Assembly (NCBI RefSeq): GCF_018070075.1 | Contig: NZ_JAGPXE010000002.1 | Location: 704,023-768,022 of the forward strand | DNA from: Saccharopolyspora endophytica | GTDB taxonomy: Bacteria > Actinomycetota > Actinomycetes > Mycobacteriales > Pseudonocardiaceae | Reading direction: 5' to 3' | Length of the DNA: 64,000 nt | Shown: in pieces, positions 43,556-53,972 of the stretch | Layout of the letters: the number at the start of each line of letters is the position of its first letter | Position numbering within the stretch: the stretch's first letter is position 1 | Notes under the pieces: generated by a model | Told to the model about the DNA's origin: nothing | The model's input: the letters and a program-made list of their open reading frames with translations, nothing else | Database searches by the model: none | Translations under genes and position numbers: made by a program

Positions 43556-44866
43556 TCAGAAGTAGGTGCGCACGAGGTCGGTGACCTGCTCGCCGTCGAC
43601 CACCGGGATCAGCGCCCACTTGTCGAAGACCGTGCAGGGGTGCGACAGGCCGAAGCCGATCCAGTCGCCGACGCGCACCTCCGCCTCGGTGAGCCCGAGG
43701 AACGCGTGCTGGTCCGCCAGGCCTGACACGTGGCAGGAGCCGTCGGCGAGCTCGCGGATCTCGCCGTCCGCGCCCCGGATCACCTGCGGTTCCGGCAGTC
43801 CCTGGTCGAACGAGACGTCGCGGCGCCCCATCGTGAGCAGCGCCAGGTCGGCCTCCGGCTGCGACACGACCTGCGCCCAGATCCGCATCGCCGGCCGGAA
43901 CGGCGACTCCGCACCGGCCAGCCGGTGCGGGCGGCCGAACGGCGAGCGCACCCGGTAGAAGCCGTCGTCGTGCAGCAGGTATCCGCCGCTGCGCAGCACG
44001 GGCACCACCGGCAGCCCTTCCGGCCACGGCTGGGTCAGCGCCTCGGCGACCTGGTCGAAGTAGGCGCTGCCGCCCGCGCTGACGATGACCTCGTCCAGCC
44101 CGTCGAAGTAGCCGGCCTCGGCGAATTCCACCACCAGCGACCGGAATTCGCCCAGGTAGTCGTCGATGGCCGACAGCGAGGACTCCTCGATGTCGTGCGC
44201 CACCTCGCCCTCGTAGCCCGACACGCCGACCAGGCGCAGCCGGTGCTCGGCGGCCACCGCCGCGGCGACCGCGCGCGCCTGCGACACCGTCCGCGCGCCG
44301 GTCCGGCCGCCCGAGACGCCGAACTCCACCAGGACGTCCACCGGCCGGGTCCCGCCGTGCGCGGCCAGCGCGGAGGCCATCTGCTCGACCCCGCGCAGCG
44401 AATCCGCGTAGCAGCAGAACGAGAAGTCCGGGTCGGCGTCGAGCTCGGCGGACAGCCAGGCCAGGCCCTGCGGGTCGACGAGCTCGTTGGCGAGCAGGAT
44501 CCGCTGGACCCCGAACGCCCGGTACACGCGAAGCTGACCGATGGTGGCCGCGGTGATGCCCCACGCGCCGTGCTCCAGCTGCCGCTCGAAGAGCCGGGGC
44601 GCCATCGTGGTCTTGCCGTGCGGCGCGATCCGCAGGCCGTGCTCGTTGCACCAGGCGGCCATGGTGCGCAGGTTGTGCTCCATCGCGGCGTCGTCGAGGG
44701 TCAGCAGCGGCCCGGTGAAACCGGCCTCCCACAGCGTCGGCCGCTCGGCCAGGAACTCCCCGGCGGTCTTGCCGGACGCGGTCGGCGGCATGCCCTTGAA
44801 CCGCCAGTCGATGGTCTCGTCGCGCAACGCGCGGATCGCTTCGGTGTTGATCCCTGCTGCGGGCAC
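43556..44866 (-). CDS. D-serine/D-threonine deaminase-like PLP enzyme (DSD1 type)
   Basis: A 436-aa fold-type III PLP enzyme with the PLP lysine in IAPHGKTTMAP near residue 86 and the C-terminal His-x-Cys metal motif in LSHPCTVFDKWA. These features define the eukaryotic-type D-serine dehydratase / D-threonine aldolase group, often annotated as amino acid deaminase. GTG 44866 is chosen (TAGGAGG 5 nt upstream); an ATG seven codons earlier would place the RBS inside the gene. It is divergent from the IclR gene. Confidence 0.88.
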   Translation of the reverse strand: MPAAGINTEAIRALRDETIDWRFKGMPPTASGKTAGEFLAERPTLWEAGFTGPLLTLDDAAMEHNLRTMAAWCNEHGLRIAPHGKTTMAPRLFERQLEHGAWGITAATIGQLRVYRAFGVQRILLANELVDPQGLAWLSAELDADPDFSFCCYADSLRGVEQMASALAAHGGTRPVDVLVEFGVSGGRTGARTVSQARAVAAAVAAEHRLRLVGVSGYEGEVAHDIEESSLSAIDDYLGEFRSLVVEFAEAGYFDGLDEVIVSAGGSAYFDQVAEALTQPWPEGLPVVPVLRSGGYLLHDDGFYRVRSPFGRPHRLAGAESPFRPAMRIWAQVVSQPEADLALLTMGRRDVSFDQGLPEPQVIRGADGEIRELADGSCHVSGLADQHAFLGLTEAEVRVGDWIGFGLSHPCTVFDKWALIPVVDGEQVTDLVRTYF

Positions 44867-44885
44867 TGCCGGCCTCCTATTGCGC

Positions 44886-44909
44886 ATGTTGCAACGAATG
44901 TTGCGCGAA
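44886..44909. promoter_or_regulatory. Candidate IclR operator (12-bp tandem repeat)
   Basis: ATGTTGCAACGA and ATGTTGCGCGAA are adjacent 12-bp near-repeats, including the palindrome GTTGCAAC (44889-44896), between the divergent deaminase and IclR genes. Confidence 0.45.
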
Positions 44910-44969
44910 GAACGACTCCGGTGTGTAGCATTGCCCGCTTCGTCGAGTCAACGATGATCGGAGACGCCG

Positions 44970-45713
44970 GTGAGTCAGAGCCTGGAACGCGGACTGGCCG
45001 CGCTCACCGCGCTGGCCGAAGGGCCGCAGACGCTCGACGGTCTCGCCCAGCGGCTCGGCGTGCACAAGACGACCGCGATGCGCCTGCTGCGCACGCTGGA
45101 GAGCGGTCGCTTCGTCCGCCGCGAGGACCTCCACCGCTACCGGCTGGGCAGCGCCGTGTTCGCGCTCGCCCACCAGGCGCTGGACGACCTGGACGCGCGC
45201 GACGTCGCCCGGCCGTTCCTCGACGCGCTGGGGGAGCGCACCGGGCACACGATCCACCTGGCGACCCTCGACGAGGACCAGGTCGTCTACGTCGACAAGG
45301 TCGACAGCGTCCACCCGGTCCGGATGTACTCCCGCATCGGCCGGCGCGCCCCGCTGCACTGCACGGCGGTGGGCAAGGTCCTCGTCGCCGACCTCTCGCA
45401 GCAGCGCCGCGAGCGCCTGGCGCAGCGGATCGCCTACCCGAAGCTCACCGCGAACACCCTCGACTCGGCCGAGCGCTACCTGGCGGAGCTGGAGCGCGTG
45501 CGCGCGCAGGGGTACTCGGTGGACCGCAGCGAGCACGAGGAGTTCACCCACTGCATCGCCGCTCCCGTGCGCAATCACCGGGGGGATGCCGTGGCGGCGA
45601 TGTCGATCTCGGTGCCGAAGGTCCTGCTCTCCTGGGAGGACCTGCTCGGCTGGCTCCCGGATCTCCGCCGAACGGCGGCGGAGGTCTCCCGGGAGCTGGG
45701 CAACCGTCAGTAG
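44970..45713 (+). CDS. IclR-family regulator of the D-amino-acid module
   Basis: A 247-aa IclR protein with an N-terminal winged HTH (LDGLAQRLGVHKTTAMRLLR, about residues 22-41) and a C-terminal effector domain (RIGRRAPLHCTAVGKVLVAD, GYSVDRSEHEEFTHCIAAPV). It is divergent from the D-amino-acid deaminase gene and probably controls it; the inducer is unknown. GTG 44970 follows GGAGAC. The 3' end overlaps the convergent DUF1844 gene by 7 bp. Confidence 0.9.
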   Translation: MSQSLERGLAALTALAEGPQTLDGLAQRLGVHKTTAMRLLRTLESGRFVRREDLHRYRLGSAVFALAHQALDDLDARDVARPFLDALGERTGHTIHLATLDEDQVVYVDKVDSVHPVRMYSRIGRRAPLHCTAVGKVLVADLSQQRRERLAQRIAYPKLTANTLDSAERYLAELERVRAQGYSVDRSEHEEFTHCIAAPVRNHRGDAVAAMSISVPKVLLSWEDLLGWLPDLRRTAAEVSRELGNRQ

Positions 45714-46108
45714 ACGGGGCCGGTGTACTTCTCGCCCGGTCCCTGACCCGGGGCGTCCGGGTGGCTGGAGTACTCGCGGAAGGCGCGCTGCAGGGACTGC
45801 AGTCCCTCGCGCAGCGGACCGGCGTGCGGCCCGAGGTACTCGACCGAGGCGGTGATCAGGCCGGCGAGCCCGGTGATCAGCCTGCGGGCCTCGTCCAGGT
45901 CGCGCACCGGGGTGGCGTCGGGCTCCTCGTCGGCGAGCCCGAGCTTCTCCGCGGCGGCGGACATGAGCATCACCGCAGCGCGGCTGATGACCTCGACGCT
46001 GGGAACATCGGAGAGCTCGCGTACGTTGAGCTCCATATCCGCGTCGTGTGCCGGTTCACCGGCACCGGTCGTGTCGTTCGGGGGTGTGGTTGGCTGCGGT
46101 TCGCTCAC
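45707..46108 (-). CDS. DUF1844 protein
   Basis: A 133-aa protein with the DUF1844 core (VISRAAVMLMSAAAEKLGL, DLDEARRLITGLAGLI) and a Pro/Thr-rich N-terminus. It is a conserved actinobacterial neighbour of infC, with unknown function. GTG 46108 is the most plausible start (MSEPQPTT). It diverges from infC. Confidence 0.8.
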   Translation of the reverse strand: MSEPQPTTPPNDTTGAGEPAHDADMELNVRELSDVPSVEVISRAAVMLMSAAAEKLGLADEEPDATPVRDLDEARRLITGLAGLITASVEYLGPHAGPLREGLQSLQRAFREYSSHPDAPGQGPGEKYTGPVY

Positions 46109-46284
46109 GCCTGCTACCCTGACACGCACGACCAGCCCCCGCTGCGGCGGGGGCGGCAAAGTGGAGCCCCGCTCCCACCCGAGCAGCCGCCGAGGCCGCC
46201 GGGTTCCGGTCCTGTCGATGTCCCGTGTGGCGTCGGTGGTGCGAACGGTATCGGCTGATACCGGTTCGATCGGTTTGGAGTCAG

Positions 46285-46323
46285 GGTCCCGCGGTATCCG
46301 CATGAGCGGAAGCCGGCGGGACC
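46285..46323 (+). promoter_or_regulatory. Hairpin in the infC leader (possible attenuator)
   Basis: GGTCCCGC (46285-46292) pairs with GCGGGACC (46316-46323) around an inner TCCGC-ATGA-GCGGA hairpin, followed by TTTGC, 70 bp upstream of infC. The shape is that of an intrinsic terminator inside a leader. The rest of 46109-46393 shows no gene. Confidence 0.5.
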
Positions 46324-46393
46324 TTTGCATTCCGGGGTGAGCTCTACACGCCGTGGTGTGCAGTACACACAGCCATCGAACCGAGGAGGCCCC

Positions 46394-46933
46394 ATCAGCT
46401 CCGAGACGCGCATCAATGACCGCATCCGGGTTCCGGAAGTCCGACTCGTCGGACCCAACGGTGAGCAGGTCGGGATCGTCCGCATCGAGGACGCTCTGCG
46501 CCTGGCCCAGGAAGCGGATCTGGACCTTGTCGAGGTCGCCCCGCAGGCGCGCCCGCCGGTCTGCAAGCTCATGGACTACGGCAAGTTCAAGTACGAGAGC
46601 GCGCAGAAGGCTCGCGAATCGCGTCGCAACCAGCAGCAGACCGTCATCAAGGAGCAGAAGCTCCGGCCGAAGATCGACCCGCACGACTACGAGACGAAGA
46701 AGGGCCACGTGTCCCGCTTCCTCGGTCAGGGTCACAAGGTCAAGGTGACGATCATGTTCCGCGGTCGCGAGCAGTCGCGGCCCGAGTTGGGCTTCCGCCT
46801 GTTGCAGCGACTGGCCGATGATGTTTCCGAGCTCGGGTTCATCGAAGCGACCCCGAAGCAGGACGGTCGGAACATGATCATGGTTCTGGCGCCGCACAAG
46901 ACCAACAAGACCAAGCCCAAGGCCAACGCGTAG
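46394..46933 (+). CDS. infC: Translation initiation factor IF-3 (AUC start)
   Basis: A 179-aa IF-3. The N-terminal domain is [20 protein letters not shown], then the linker [12 protein letters not shown], then the C-terminal domain [17 protein letters not shown]. Homology to other actinobacterial IF-3 begins at SSETRIND, and the only start with a Shine-Dalgarno there is ATC 46394 (GAGGAGG, 46383-46389). IF-3 genes are known for AUU/AUC starts that let IF-3 limit its own translation. An upstream in-frame GTG would add 23 residues unlike IF-3. It heads infC-rpmI-rplT-tsnR. Confidence 0.93.
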   Translation: MSSETRINDRIRVPEVRLVGPNGEQVGIVRIEDALRLAQEADLDLVEVAPQARPPVCKLMDYGKFKYESAQKARESRRNQQQTVIKEQKLRPKIDPHDYETKKGHVSRFLGQGHKVKVTIMFRGREQSRPELGFRLLQRLADDVSELGFIEATPKQDGRNMIMVLAPHKTNKTKPKANA

Positions 46934-47024
46934 TTCTACGCCGCCGCCAGGGCTCGTGATGTGAGGCCGGGTCGGGACGCTGGCCGCGCCCCCTCCCGGC
47001 TCCAGTACGAAACGAGGACGGAAG

Positions 47025-47219
47025 ATGCCGAAGAACAAGACCCACAAGGGCACCTCGAAGCGCTTCAAGGTGACCGGTTCGGGCAAGCTGCGGCGCGAGC
47101 AGGCCGGTCGCCGGCACATCCTGGAGAAGAAGTCCAGCCGTGTCACCCGTCGCCTCGAAGGCACCGAAGCGGTCGCCAAGGCCGACGTCAAGCGCATCAA
47201 CAAGCTGCTGGGTCGCTGA
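47025..47219 (+). CDS. rpmI: 50S ribosomal protein L35
   Basis: A 64-aa very basic protein, [20 protein letters not shown] and so on, with standard L35 length and sequence. It lies between infC and rplT as in most bacteria. Confidence 0.97.
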   Translation: MPKNKTHKGTSKRFKVTGSGKLRREQAGRRHILEKKSSRVTRRLEGTEAVAKADVKRINKLLGR

Positions 47220-47332
47220 CGCCGACTTCCCCGTTGCGCCCGTGAGGGAGCAGCAGTCCGGCATCACGCCATCCAGCCACCCGCATTGGGCGGTCATTCC
47301 GCCGCCCCTGATGAGATAACAGGACGGACCCC

Positions 47333-47701
47333 GTGGCACGCGTCAAGCGGGCGGTCAACGCCCAGAAGAAGCGCCGCACAGTTCTCGAGTCGGCCCGTGG
47401 TTACCGCGGTCAGCGCTCCCGGCTGTACCGCAAGGCCAAGGAGCAGATGCTCCACTCGATGACCTACTCCTACCGGGACCGCCGCGCCCGCAAGGGCGAG
47501 TTCCGGAAGCTGTGGATCACCCGCATCAACGCCGCGACCCGGCAGCACGGCCTGAGCTACAACAAGTTCGTGCAGGGCCTGAAGGCCGCTGAGGTCGAGG
47601 TCGACCGCAAGATCCTGGCGGAGCTCGCCGTCAACGACCCGCAGGCCTTCGAGGCGCTGGTCGACGTGGCGCGCAAGAACCTGCCGGAGAGTGCGGCCTG
47701 A
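47333..47701 (+). CDS. rplT: 50S ribosomal protein L20
   Basis: A 122-aa 23S-binding early assembly protein ([49 protein letters not shown]). GTG 47333. Its TGA overlaps the apparent CTG start of tsnR. Confidence 0.97.
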   Translation: MARVKRAVNAQKKRRTVLESARGYRGQRSRLYRKAKEQMLHSMTYSYRDRRARKGEFRKLWITRINAATRQHGLSYNKFVQGLKAAEVEVDRKILAELAVNDPQAFEALVDVARKNLPESAA

Positions 47702-48540
47702 TCGCCGAAAGCACTTCCGATTCGCGACCCGGGACCCCGCTCACCGAGCGATCGTCCCGGGTCGCGGTCGCTCGTAAGCTCACCCGCCGCGCAGGCCGGG
47801 AGAAGGCCGGTGCGTTCCTCGCCGAGGGCGCGCAGGCCGTGGGCGAGGCGCTGACCGCGCACGCCGACGACCGGCTGCGGGTGCGAGAGCTGTTCGTCAC
47901 CGAGCAGCCGCGACACACCGAGCTCGCCGAGCGGGCGGTCCTGGCGGGCGTACCGGTGCGCGAGGTGACCGACAAGGCCGCCGCGTCGCTGTCCGAGACG
48001 GTCACCCCGCAGGGCGTCGTGGCGGTCTGCGACCTGCCGCGCACCGGGACGGTCGCCGCCCTGGCGCAGCGGCCGAAGCTGGTGGCGGTGCTGGTCGGCA
48101 TCGCCGACCCGGGCAACGCCGGAACCGTGGTGCGCGTGTCCGACGCGGCCGGGGCCGGTGCGGTGCTGTTCGCCGGTGACACCGTCGACGCCTACAACGG
48201 CAAGGCGGTGCGCGCCTCGACGGGCAGCCTGTTCCACCTGCCGATCGCTCGCGATCGCGACGTCAGCGCGGTGCTGGCGGCATGCCGGGACGCCGGGCTG
48301 CGGCTGGTCGGCGCCGACGGCTACGCCGCCGGTGACCTCGACACCGCCGACCGCGCGGGGGAGCTCGCCGAGCCGACCGCGTGGGTCTTCGGCAGCGAGG
48401 CCCACGGCCTGTCCGACGAGGTCAAGGCCCAGCTGGACACGACGCTGCGGGTGCCGCTCTACGGTCAGGCGGAGAGCCTGAACCTGGCCACGGCCGCCGC
48501 CGTCTGCCTCTACTCCTCGGCGCGTGCGCAGCACCGCTGA
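47698..48540 (+). CDS. tsnR: SpoU/TrmH-family rRNA 2'-O-methyltransferase, apparent CUG start
   Basis: A 280-aa SPOUT RNA methyltransferase. Family homology ([20 protein letters not shown], then [12 protein letters not shown]) extends well upstream of the first in-frame GTG at 47839. In the SAM-binding knot are [32 protein letters not shown] and [18 protein letters not shown]. No ATG, GTG or TTG occurs in frame before that homology. CTG 47698 has GGAGAG 6 nt upstream (47686-47691) and overlaps the rplT stop as CTGA, so it is the likely start. The gene holds the tsnR position of M. tuberculosis. Confidence 0.85.
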   Translation: MIAESTSDSRPGTPLTERSSRVAVARKLTRRAGREKAGAFLAEGAQAVGEALTAHADDRLRVRELFVTEQPRHTELAERAVLAGVPVREVTDKAAASLSETVTPQGVVAVCDLPRTGTVAALAQRPKLVAVLVGIADPGNAGTVVRVSDAAGAGAVLFAGDTVDAYNGKAVRASTGSLFHLPIARDRDVSAVLAACRDAGLRLVGADGYAAGDLDTADRAGELAEPTAWVFGSEAHGLSDEVKAQLDTTLRVPLYGQAESLNLATAAAVCLYSSARAQHR

Positions 48541-48586
48541 GCTCGGGCGGGACGGATCACCGCGAAACGCCGTGGACGCCGTCGCA

Positions 48587-49786
<1,200 letters not shown>

Positions 49787-49844
49787 CCACCCATCACGAC
49801 CGTCCCCGACATCACTTACCTGAACGAGAGAAGGGCCTGACCAA

Positions 49845-52337
49845 GTGCGGATTCCGGTTTCCTGGCTGGCCGAGCACCTTGAGCTGCCCGAGGAGACGAC
49901 CGCGGAGACGCTGGCAGAGGCGTTCATCCGGATCGGGTTGGAGGTCGAGGAGGTCGAGCACCTGACGCAGGTGCGCGGCCCGCTCGTGGCCGGCCGAGTC
50001 GCCGAGATCGAAGAACTCACCGAGTTCAAGAAGCCGATCCGGTACTGCAAGGTCGAGATCGGCGCCTCCGAAGACGGCGAGCAGAAGCTGCAGAACATCA
50101 TCTGCGGTGCCCGCAACTTCTCCGAGGGCGACCTGGTCGTCGTCGCGCTGCCCGGCACGGTGCTGCCCGGCGACTTCGAGATCAGCTCCCGCAAGACCTA
50201 CGGCAAGCTCAGCGAGGGCATGATCTGCTCCGCCAAGGAGCTGGGGCTCGGCGAGGACCACGACGGCATCCTGGTGCTGCCGCCCGGTTCGGCCGACCCC
50301 GGTGACGACGCGGTGCAGCTGGTCGGTCTCGACGACTCGATCATCGAGCTGGCCATCACGCCCGACCGCGGCTACTGCTTCTCGGTGCGCGGGCTGGCCC
50401 GCGAGCTGTCCAACGCGCTCGACGTCCCGTTCGGCGACCCGGGCACCCGCCCCGTCCCGGAGGACGACAAGCCCTCGCGCGGCGTGGAGCTGCGCGACGC
50501 GCAGGCGTGCTCGCGGTTCGTGCTGCGCCGGGTCACCGGCGTGGACCCGACCGCACCGAGCCCGTGGTGGATGCGCCGTCGCCTGGCGCTGGCGGGCATC
50601 CGCTCGATCTCGCTGTCGGTGGACGTCACCAACTACGTGATGCTGGAGCTGGGTCAGCCGCTGCACGCCTTCGACACCTCGAAGGTGACCGGTGACCTGG
50701 TCGTCCGCCACGCCGAGAGCGGCGAGAAGCTGACCACCCTGGACGGTCAGGTCCGCGAGCTCGACACGGACGACATCGTGATCGCCGACGACTCCGGCGT
50801 GGTGTCGCTGGCGGGTGTCATGGGTGGCGAGAGCACCGAGATCGGTGACGGCACGCACGACGTGCTCATCGAGGCGGCGAACTGGGACCCGGCGAACATC
50901 GCCCGCACCATCCGCCGCCACAAGCTGCCGAGCGAGGCGGGCAAGCGCTTCGAGCGCACGGTGGACCCGGCGGTGGCGCCGGTGGCCGCCGAGCTCGCCG
51001 CGCAGCTGCTGGTCCGCTACGGCGACGGCACGATCGCACCCGGTCGTACCGACGTGGGCGAGCCGAAGGCCCCGGCTGCGGTGACGATGCCGCTGGCGCT
51101 GCCGGACAAGGTCGCCGGCGTCCTCTACGAGCGCGGCGTGACCGCGCGCCGGCTGACCCAGATCGGCTGCAAGATCGACCTGAGCACCTCCGACGAGGGC
51201 GTCGGGCTGATCACCGCGACCCCGCCGTCCTGGCGTCCGGACCTGACGCAGCCGTTCGACCTGGTCGAGGAGGTGCTGCGGCTGGAGGGCTACCACACGA
51301 TCCCGTCGGTGCTGCCCTCCGCACCGCCCGGTCGCGGCCTGTCGGCGGCGCAGCGCCGCAAGCGCGCGGTGTCGCGTGCCCTGGCCGGTGCCGGTTACGT
51401 CGAGGTGCTGCCCTTCCCGTTCACCGGTGACGAGATGCTCGACGCCTTCGGCCTCGCCGAGGACGACGAGCGCCGCCGCACGGTGAGCGTGCTCAACGCG
51501 CTGGAGAGCGACAAGTCGCAGCTGACCACGACGCTGCTGACGGGCCTGCTGGACACCTTGCAGCGCAACGTCTCCCGAGGCCACCGCGACGTCGCGCTGT
51601 TCCACATCGGACAGATCAGCCAGCCGTCGGCGGACCAGCCGGCGGTGCCGGAGGTCGGTGTCGACGGTCGTCCCACCGACGAGCAGCTCACCGGGCTGCT
51701 GGCGGCCCTGCCCGCGCAGCCCACGCGGGTCGCGACGGTGCTGGCCGGTCAGCGCGAGCTGGCCGGCTGGTGGGGCAAGGGCCGCGCCGCCGACTGGGCG
51801 GACGCGATCCAGGCGGCTCGCGTGGTGGCGTCGGCCGCCGGTGTCGAGCTGGCGGTCCGCAACGCCGAGCACGCCCCGTGGCACCCGGGTCGCTGCGCCG
51901 AGCTGCTGGTCGGCGAGACGGTCGTGGGTCACGCCGGTGAGCTGCACCCGAAGGTCGTCGAGACCCTGGGCCTGCCCAAGCGCACCAGCGCGATGGAGCT
52001 CGACCTCGATGCGCTGCCGCTGGTCGAGCGCCGCGCGGCCCCGAACATCTCGGCCTACCCGCCGGTGCTGATGGACGTGGCGCTGGTCGTCGACTCCTCG
52101 ACGGCGGCCTCCGACGTGGTCGAGGCGGTCCGCGCCGGCGGCGGTGAGCTGCTGGAGGACGTCCGCCTCTTCGACGTCTACGCGGGCGAGCAGCTCGACG
52201 AGGGCAAGAAGTCGCTGGCCCTGGCCCTGCGCTTCCGAGCCCCCGACCGCACCCTCAAGCAGGAGGAGGCCACCGAGGCCAGGGACGCAGCGGTCAAGTC
52301 CGCAGCAGACCGCCTCGGAGCCACCCTCCGCGCCTGA
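49845..52337 (+). CDS. pheT: Phenylalanyl-tRNA synthetase beta subunit
   Basis: An 830-aa protein with an N-terminal OB-fold tRNA-binding domain (about residues 40-150), the B3/B4 editing domain, the B5 domain, the catalytic-like core (RVRAALVGAGYVE-type region) and a C-terminal ferredoxin-fold anticodon domain (SAYPPVLMDVALVVD, LAFRFRAPDRTL-type). Length is normal. GTG 49845. Confidence 0.96.
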   Translation: MRIPVSWLAEHLELPEETTAETLAEAFIRIGLEVEEVEHLTQVRGPLVAGRVAEIEELTEFKKPIRYCKVEIGASEDGEQKLQNIICGARNFSEGDLVVVALPGTVLPGDFEISSRKTYGKLSEGMICSAKELGLGEDHDGILVLPPGSADPGDDAVQLVGLDDSIIELAITPDRGYCFSVRGLARELSNALDVPFGDPGTRPVPEDDKPSRGVELRDAQACSRFVLRRVTGVDPTAPSPWWMRRRLALAGIRSISLSVDVTNYVMLELGQPLHAFDTSKVTGDLVVRHAESGEKLTTLDGQVRELDTDDIVIADDSGVVSLAGVMGGESTEIGDGTHDVLIEAANWDPANIARTIRRHKLPSEAGKRFERTVDPAVAPVAAELAAQLLVRYGDGTIAPGRTDVGEPKAPAAVTMPLALPDKVAGVLYERGVTARRLTQIGCKIDLSTSDEGVGLITATPPSWRPDLTQPFDLVEEVLRLEGYHTIPSVLPSAPPGRGLSAAQRRKRAVSRALAGAGYVEVLPFPFTGDEMLDAFGLAEDDERRRTVSVLNALESDKSQLTTTLLTGLLDTLQRNVSRGHRDVALFHIGQISQPSADQPAVPEVGVDGRPTDEQLTGLLAALPAQPTRVATVLAGQRELAGWWGKGRAADWADAIQAARVVASAAGVELAVRNAEHAPWHPGRCAELLVGETVVGHAGELHPKVVETLGLPKRTSAMELDLDALPLVERRAAPNISAYPPVLMDVALVVDSSTAASDVVEAVRAGGGELLEDVRLFDVYAGEQLDEGKKSLALALRFRAPDRTLKQEEATEARDAAVKSAADRLGATLRA

Positions 52338-52349
52338 GACACCCGAACA

Positions 52350-52387
52350 ACGGCCCCGCCCGGAAGATCTCCGAGCGGGGCCGTTTT
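52350..52387. terminator. Intrinsic terminator after pheT
   Basis: A 10-bp stem ACGGCCCCGC / GCGGGGCCGT with additional internal CGGA/TCCG pairing, then TTTT. It also serves the convergent GNAT gene. Confidence 0.85.
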
Positions 52388-52394
52388 CGCGTGC

Positions 52395-52991
52395 TCAGTT
52401 GCTGCGGGGGAGGTGTTTGGCGGTGAAGGCTTCGGCGGTGAGGCCCATGATGACGAGGTGGAGCATCCCGTCGGAGAGGGAGTCCGGTTCGCTCGTGCGG
52501 CCTTCTTCGCGGAAGCCGAGCTTGCTGTGCAGCGCCAGCGAGGCGACGTTCTCCTGGTAGATGCCGACCTGGCACTTGCGGAACTTGCGGCGGCCGAACA
52601 TGACCGCGAGCAGCGTGATGATCGCGTCGTCGGCGTAGCCGTGGCGCCGGTGCATCGGGCCGATGCCGACGCCGTAGCTGAACACGCCCGGTTCGTCGGC
52701 CTGGCTGGTGCACATCGAGCCGACGAGGACCTGGTCCCGGCGGGTTTCGATGGCGAGCTGGAAGTCGTCCGGCGAGTCCGGGTGGTTCGCGCGGTGCGCG
52801 GCCCAGTGGCGGTAGCCGTCGGTCTGCACGTACGGAGCGCGGGTGGGGTCCTGGTCGAAACCGGCCAGGATGCGCCTGTCCGCAGCGGCGACGCGACGTA
52901 ACAGCACCTGCCGCCCGACCCAGGACGACGTCGTGATCGGCGCCGGGCCGTGGCGGGCCCCCAGGTTCGGGTGCGGCGGGATCATCGTCAT
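52395..52991 (-). CDS. GNAT-family N-acetyltransferase
   Basis: A 198-aa acetyltransferase of the RimJ/RimL-like branch, with GVGIGPMHRRHGYADDAI (acetyl-CoA loop, R/QxxGxG/A-like), FRKCQVGIYQENVASLALHSKLGFREEG. The substrate is unknown. ATG 52991 is the best start, though its RBS is weak. Confidence 0.8.
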   Translation of the reverse strand: MTMIPPHPNLGARHGPAPITTSSWVGRQVLLRRVAAADRRILAGFDQDPTRAPYVQTDGYRHWAAHRANHPDSPDDFQLAIETRRDQVLVGSMCTSQADEPGVFSYGVGIGPMHRRHGYADDAIITLLAVMFGRRKFRKCQVGIYQENVASLALHSKLGFREEGRTSEPDSLSDGMLHLVIMGLTAEAFTAKHLPRSN

Positions 52992-53172
52992 CGAACTCGA
53001 TGATGCCCTCCCGGACCGACCGAATCCACAGGGGGGTCCACGTCGTGTGACCTTGTGCAAGCGCTGTGAAACTTCGATGACCCGGGAGTTACCCGGCGTC
53101 AACGCGCGAGCCGGAAATGTCGCCGTTCAGGGTGATTCCGCGGTGTCGGCGCGTGCAGATGATCGCGATCGG

Positions 53173-53862
53173 TCAGCGGTCGATGGTGCGGAGGGCTTCG
53201 CGTCGGGAGAGCGGGGACAACTCGTGGTTCTCGGCGAACTCGCGGACCCAGCCGGGGTCGGTCTTGGCGTGCTCGCGCAGCGCCCAGCCGATCGCCTTGC
53301 GGAGGAAGAAGTCCGGATCGGCGAGGTTCGCCTCGATGCTCCGCCGCAGCAGCCCCACGTCGGTGCGGTCCTTGGCGCGCAGCTGGGCGATGATCGCCGT
53401 GCGGCGGCGCCAGCGGTCCTCGTCGGTCGACCAGCGCAGCAGCATCGGGCGCACGACGTCCGGGTGGCTCAGCAGCAGCGGCCCGATGCGGCGGCTCGCG
53501 GTCTCGTCGACGAAGTCCCACCACGCCCCGGTGACCACGAACTCCTCGTAGAGCCCGAGCATCCCGGTGTCCTGAAAAGCCCGCTGCGCCCGGTGTCCCG
53601 TCACCGACAGGGCGACGTAGCGCTCCTCCCGGAAACCGGCCTCCCGCCAGAGCGCTCGCGCGGAATCGACGAGGTCTTCCTGCGTCGCGAACGGGAACCG
53701 CCGGCACAGCTCGTCGACGATGCCCACGCGCGCCGGTTTGCGCACGCCGAGGAACGGCATCTCCGACTTCATGTACCGCTGCATCGAGGGCGCGTCCGCC
53801 GCCACGGCCTGCTCGCCGAGCAGCCGCAACGCCGCTTCCCGGAACCCCGCGACCTCACCCAC
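53173..53862 (-). CDS. AlkD-like DNA alkylation repair protein
   Basis: A 229-aa alpha-helical HEAT-like repeat protein with the AlkD-family elements PSMQRYMKSEMPFLGVRKPA, WWDFVDETASRRIGPLL and KAIGWALREHAKTDP. Members remove positively charged alkylated bases. GTG 53862 has AGGA 8 nt upstream; other upstream GTG codons lack it. The 180 bp before the GNAT gene hold no gene. Confidence 0.82.
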   Translation of the reverse strand: MGEVAGFREAALRLLGEQAVAADAPSMQRYMKSEMPFLGVRKPARVGIVDELCRRFPFATQEDLVDSARALWREAGFREERYVALSVTGHRAQRAFQDTGMLGLYEEFVVTGAWWDFVDETASRRIGPLLLSHPDVVRPMLLRWSTDEDRWRRRTAIIAQLRAKDRTDVGLLRRSIEANLADPDFFLRKAIGWALREHAKTDPGWVREFAENHELSPLSRREALRTIDR

Positions 53863-53907
53863 CTCGCCGATCCTGCCACCGGCCCCCGACACCGCACCCC
53901 GTGATCG

Positions 53908-53972
53908 GATTTCAGTGGGAAATCGGCATCCCGGCTTCCACTGAAATCGGGACCCCGACTTCAGTGGAAGCC
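53908..53972. repeat. Interspersed palindromic repeat, locus 3 (three units, alternating orientation)
   Basis: Units at 53908-53924 (GATTTCAGTGGGAAATC, one extra G), 53933-53948 (GGCTTCCACTGAAATC, inverted) and 53957-53972 (GACTTCAGTGGAAGCC). The period is 24-25 bp, between the AlkD-like gene and argC. Confidence 0.85.
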
